Shown piece after piece: positions 60,869-64,000 of a stretch of DNA of 64,000 nucleotides (position 1 is its first letter; each line of letters opens with the position of its first letter). Where the stretch lies: positions 6,625,001 to 6,689,000 of the forward strand of contig NC_133123.1 in the NCBI RefSeq assembly GCF_033568475.1. Direction: 5' to 3'. A program made the position numbers and the translations under genes. The notes beneath the pieces were generated by a model. The model saw only the letters and a program-made list of their open reading frames with translations. It was not told the origin of the DNA and ran no database searches. Source of the stretch: Henckelia pumila (taxonomy: Eukaryota > Streptophyta > Magnoliopsida > Lamiales > Gesneriaceae).

Positions 60869-62195
60869 ATGGAGAATAGTGCTGCAGTTCAACAGACTCA
60901 TGGGGGGCATTTTGTTTTTAGTGGTTTGTATTCCTACGTGAGCACAAGAAATGATGGTTTGAGAAACTCAATTGAAGGAATATTCGACAATGGAGGCTCT
61001 TGGAATCCTGTTTTATCATCATTTGTAGGCAGCTTTCATGAGTCTTCTCCCCTTGCTCGTAGAAAGTATCCGATAGAGGATGATATCCTTGTTGGCATTG
61101 GAATGGCAACATTTTTCATGAGAGGGCTTGTTTCGGCAGTGAGCTTCACTGCTAAAGCTCCATTTGAAAGGGTGAAGTTTTTGCTTCAGAATCAGCAAGA
61201 GTTGATCAAATGCGGTAGACTATCTAGGCCATACGGTGGGATTTCGGATTGCTTTGTTAGACTTGTCAAGAATGAGGGTGTTTTCTCTCTCTGGAGAGGC
61301 AACTCAGTTAGTCTTATCAGAATCTTCCCTGAACAGGTCAATTTTAATCCTAAAACGAAACATGATTCTTTACTTGTTTTGTTTTGTGGTTCTCTGTTCT
61401 GATGTGTTTACACAATTTTCACACTTTCTTGAATCTGTGTGTTCTAGCCAGGCCCTCAATGTTATATCTAGTTATGTCGTTCGTCGAATTTGTGTTGGCT
61501 TGACGAAAGACAGAGTTGGTGGTTATGAAACAAGTTTAAAGACCATGGTTGCTCACACATGTTTTTATTCGTGTCTCTACCCGCTAAACTATGCTCACAC
61601 ACGTCTAGTTTGCGATATCAAGTGTGTCGAAAATGGAGGTGGAAGGCAGTTCAATGGCTTATTCGATGTCTACAGAAAGACCTTCAAATCTGATGGTTTA
61701 GTTGGTATTTACCGTGGATTCTTCATTGGTTACCTAGGCCTCATAATTGGCCACAGTCACATGTTGGTAAATGGTGGCTCACCCACCAAGTCTAATCCAT
61801 CCAAGGTGAGCGAATCATATGGTCCACAATCTCTCTTCTTATGATGAAAAGGCTTTCTTGACATAACTGGTAACGAGTTATGTATTTTCAACCAATGGCA
61901 GAAATTTCCGGCAGAGGCGGCAGCTCTGCTGATTGGGCTACTCGGCATATTGGCTTCTTACCCTTGTGAAACGGTGCAAAGACGAATGATGATGACTTGT
62001 GGAGAGGCATCAAAGTACAAGAATTCAGTCGAAGCATTTGTTCAAATCATCAAGAATGAGGGGATTCATTCACTTTACAAGGGGTTTGGAGCATGCCTTC
62101 TTTGTATGGTTCCGGTGTATTTAGTCAGGACAGGGCATGACAAACTGGAAAAGAAACCTTTTGGGACTATATCAGTGGTGATAGGGACAAAATAA
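60869..62195 (+). CDS. ADP/ATP-carrier-like mitochondrial carrier family protein
   Basis: Three coding exons, 60869-61336, 61452-61805 and 61902-62195, give 371 aa. Three carrier repeats follow an N-terminal extension of about 70 residues. Repeat 1 has the intact signature [12 protein letters not shown] (98-109), then [14 protein letters not shown] and LWRGN, all typical of adenine nucleotide translocators. Repeat 2 has PLNYAHTRL (200-208), where the usual acidic residue of the PX[DE]XX[KR] signature is Asn. Repeat 3 has [11 protein letters not shown] (295-305) in place of PFDTVRRRMMM, so the nucleotide-carrier RRRMMM hallmark has lost its first Arg. The frame is clean and introns are normal, so it looks like a functional but divergent member. 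Substrate and membrane are uncertain; known plant relatives include mitochondrial, ER and plasma-membrane nucleotide carriers. Confidence 0.88.
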
Positions 62196-62863
62196 AAGTA
62201 ATACTCTCTACATACTATATGTGGAGTAAATAACAAAATTTTGATCATAGCAAATTTCCTGATGCAACCACCAAATCCCTGCCCTTTGGAAATACCGTAG
62301 AAAATTTTAAGTACTTTGTAACGTCGAAGATCACGAGTGATCGAGTTGCTTTCTCTGGTGGAGGAGCTGTCTTTTTCTGTTTCCACTTGAATTAGATAAG
62401 AAAGTTACATATTAGAAATGAAATTTATGTCAATTTCTTTTTCTTTTTTTCAACTCAATCAAATTCAGCAGCGTACTCATGCAAAACTGATGAATTCAGC
62501 TGAAGCAGTACTTATCAGTTCAAAATGGTCAGCAGCACAATCAAATGTCGAGAAAATGGTAAAAACATAATCATATTGGTTGCCATTACTAATGGTAAAA
62601 TGTCCCTATTATTGGTAGTTGTAACAAGCAAGAGGGCAGCCAAACAATTCACCGAATGAAAATCTCTCGAATTTCATGTATAAATGAAGGTATCTCCCAA
62701 CTAAATTTTCGAGCCATTTACGTGACAATTGGTTTTGTTGATGTTTCAACTTGATGCTACTGAAAAAGGTAGATGAATAAACCTCAGCATGCATATATAG
62801 CACATAGAAGACCATACGAGGAAGGAAAATCTTGCTAAACAATAACAATTTTCTTGAATTTCC
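62196..62863. other. Intergenic region between carrier-like and LRR genes
   Basis: Probably holds the 3' UTR of the carrier-like gene and the promoter and short leader of the LRR gene. A plant-type TATA (GCATATATAGCACA) lies at 62790-62803, about 65 bp before the next ATG. No further gene is seen. Confidence 0.5.
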
Positions 62864-64000
62864 ATGCACATGGCCTCCTACTTTCCATCCCTCTTCCTAT
62901 TCCATGTCCTACTCCCCTTGCTGCTAATTCACCCATCTTTCAACTACAGAGCCGCCAAGATCGGTCATATCGCCACCACAAATCACCACCACGACCACCA
63001 TATTCCCAAAAACTCCACAACAAACCGCAGGCTTCAAAAAGCCTACATCGCCCTTCAAGCTTGGAAACAAGTTATTTACTCAGATCCCTTAAACTTCACC
63101 TCCAACTGGAATGGACCCTCAGTATGCAACTACACTGGTGTCTACTGTGCACCATTTCCCAACACCACCACCCAAACCGTTGCTGGAATCGACCTTAACC
63201 ATGCTGACATAGCCGGCTACCTACCTGAAGAACTCGGCCTTCTCACCGACCTAGCCTTGATCCATTTAAACAGCAACCGGTTCTGTGGAATCATCCCACA
63301 ATCTTTATCGAACCTCACCTTACTCTTTGAACTAGACCTCAGTAACAACAGATTCGTAGGACCTTTCCCTTCTGTCGTCCTATCTCTACCTACTCTAAAA
63401 TACCTGGATATTCGTTACAACGAGTTTGAAGGCCAGGTGCCACCTCAACTCTTGAACATAAACCTGGATGCCATATTTATCAACAACAATAGATTCACTT
63501 CTTTGATCCCACAAAATATAGGCACAACTCTTGCTTCTGTCATAGTTTTTGCTAACAACAAATTCACAGGCTGCATCCCACCAGGCATAGCCAAATTCGC
63601 CAACACTCTGGAAGAACTATTGCTGAGCAACACGAGCTTAACAGGTTGCATACCGAATGAGGTGGGATATCTTTACAAGCTAAGAGTTCTTGACGTGAGC
63701 TTCAATCAATTAGTTGGTTCAATACCATATGACATTGCTGGTTTATCGAAACTGGAGATTCTAAACTTAGCCCACAACAAGCTAAGTGGAGCTCTACCTG
63801 AGGGAATATGTGTCTTGCCTAGTTTGACAAATCTTACATTCTCGTACAACTTTGTGTGTGAAGAAGAGGGAACATGTTCGAACTTAACAAGAAAAGGGTT
63901 CTCGTTCGATGATCGTCGAAACTGTCTGCCGAAAAGGCCATTGCAGAGGAGCAAGAAGGAATGTGATGTAGTTCTGAATAAGCCCGTTAACTGCTCTCAG
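62864..64000 (+). CDS. Leucine-rich repeat extensin-like protein (LRX type), partial at window edge
   Basis: An open frame of 379 codons starts at 62864 (MHMASYF; the second ATG at 62870 has better context) and continues past the window end without a stop. A signal peptide (about residues 1-28, FLFHVLLPLLLIHPS) is followed by the LRX N-terminal domain (RLQKAYIALQAWKQVI, SNWNGPSVCNYTGVYCAP), then about ten LRRs (DLSNNRFVGPFPS, LDVSFNQLVGSIPYDI, LNLAHNKLSGALPEGI). A cysteine-rich hinge (CEEEGTC, RRNCLPKRPLQRSKKEC, KPVNCSQ) follows. In LRX proteins the hinge precedes a Ser-Pro-rich extensin tail that anchors the protein in the cell wall, where the LRR part binds RALF peptides. The tail would lie outside the window, so an LRR-only relative cannot be excluded. 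Confidence 0.88.
   Translation, partial: MHMASYFPSLFLFHVLLPLLLIHPSFNYRAAKIGHIATTNHHHDHHIPKNSTTNRRLQKAYIALQAWKQVIYSDPLNFTSNWNGPSVCNYTGVYCAPFPNTTTQTVAGIDLNHADIAGYLPEELGLLTDLALIHLNSNRFCGIIPQSLSNLTLLFELDLSNNRFVGPFPSVVLSLPTLKYLDIRYNEFEGQVPPQLLNINLDAIFINNNRFTSLIPQNIGTTLASVIVFANNKFTGCIPPGIAKFANTLEELLLSNTSLTGCIPNEVGYLYKLRVLDVSFNQLVGSIPYDIAGLSKLEILNLAHNKLSGALPEGICVLPSLTNLTFSYNFVCEEEGTCSNLTRKGFSFDDRRNCLPKRPLQRSKKECDVVLNKPVNCSQ

Noticed and set aside
62854-63198. 114-codon open frame overlapping the LRR-extensin start
   Set aside because: Out of frame with the LRR gene, Pro/His/Ser-rich, and explained as a shadow of the true frame that starts at 62864.

Overview
This is a eudicot plant nuclear window: AT-rich, with intron-containing genes, plant-specific families (SBP-box factor with a miR156 site, RR-TZF zinc finger, LRR-extensin) and many small DNA transposons. 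The species cannot be fixed from sequence alone; one short inverted-repeat family resembles what I remember from Lamiales genomes, which is only a weak hint.

Seven host genes are supported. From left to right they are: a class II prohibitin (minus strand, five coding exons, 289 aa); an intronless SOMNUS/TZF4-TZF5-like tandem CCCH zinc-finger gene (minus, 382 aa); a complete TPX2 spindle-assembly gene (plus, 21 coding exons, 771 aa); convergent to it, a plant EYA-type HAD phosphatase gene (minus, five exons, 288 aa); a small SPL3/4/5-type SBP-box gene (minus, two exons, 178 aa) whose second exon and 3' UTR miR156 site lie about 2 kb from exon 1; a divergent ADP/ATP-carrier-like gene (plus, three coding exons, 371 aa, with a 5' UTR intron); and the first 379 codons of an LRR-extensin-type gene that runs off the right edge. 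They look like independent single genes, not a pathway cluster.

Between 26 kb and 43 kb, and again between 46 kb and 59 kb, the window is mostly transposon territory. It holds a 2.2 kb PIF/Harbinger derivative with only the Myb-like ORF1, a nested AT-rich repeat array, a large-LTR retroelement remnant, a solo LTR nested inside another LTR, a long-TIR Mutator-like element, and a broken Ty3/gypsy (Tat-type) element. There are also four hAT-type MITEs with 8-bp target duplications and three short elements flanked by TTAA. Many target-site duplications can be read directly.

The most unusual signal is in the LTRs. Three LTRs each carry a cassette of short inverted repeats, each built on a different sequence, and in one cassette the two stem halves change together so that pairing is kept. 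Also notable are MSA-type motifs before TPX2 and RY motifs before the SOMNUS-like gene, which fit the known regulation of those genes, and degenerate carrier signatures in the ADP/ATP-carrier-like gene.
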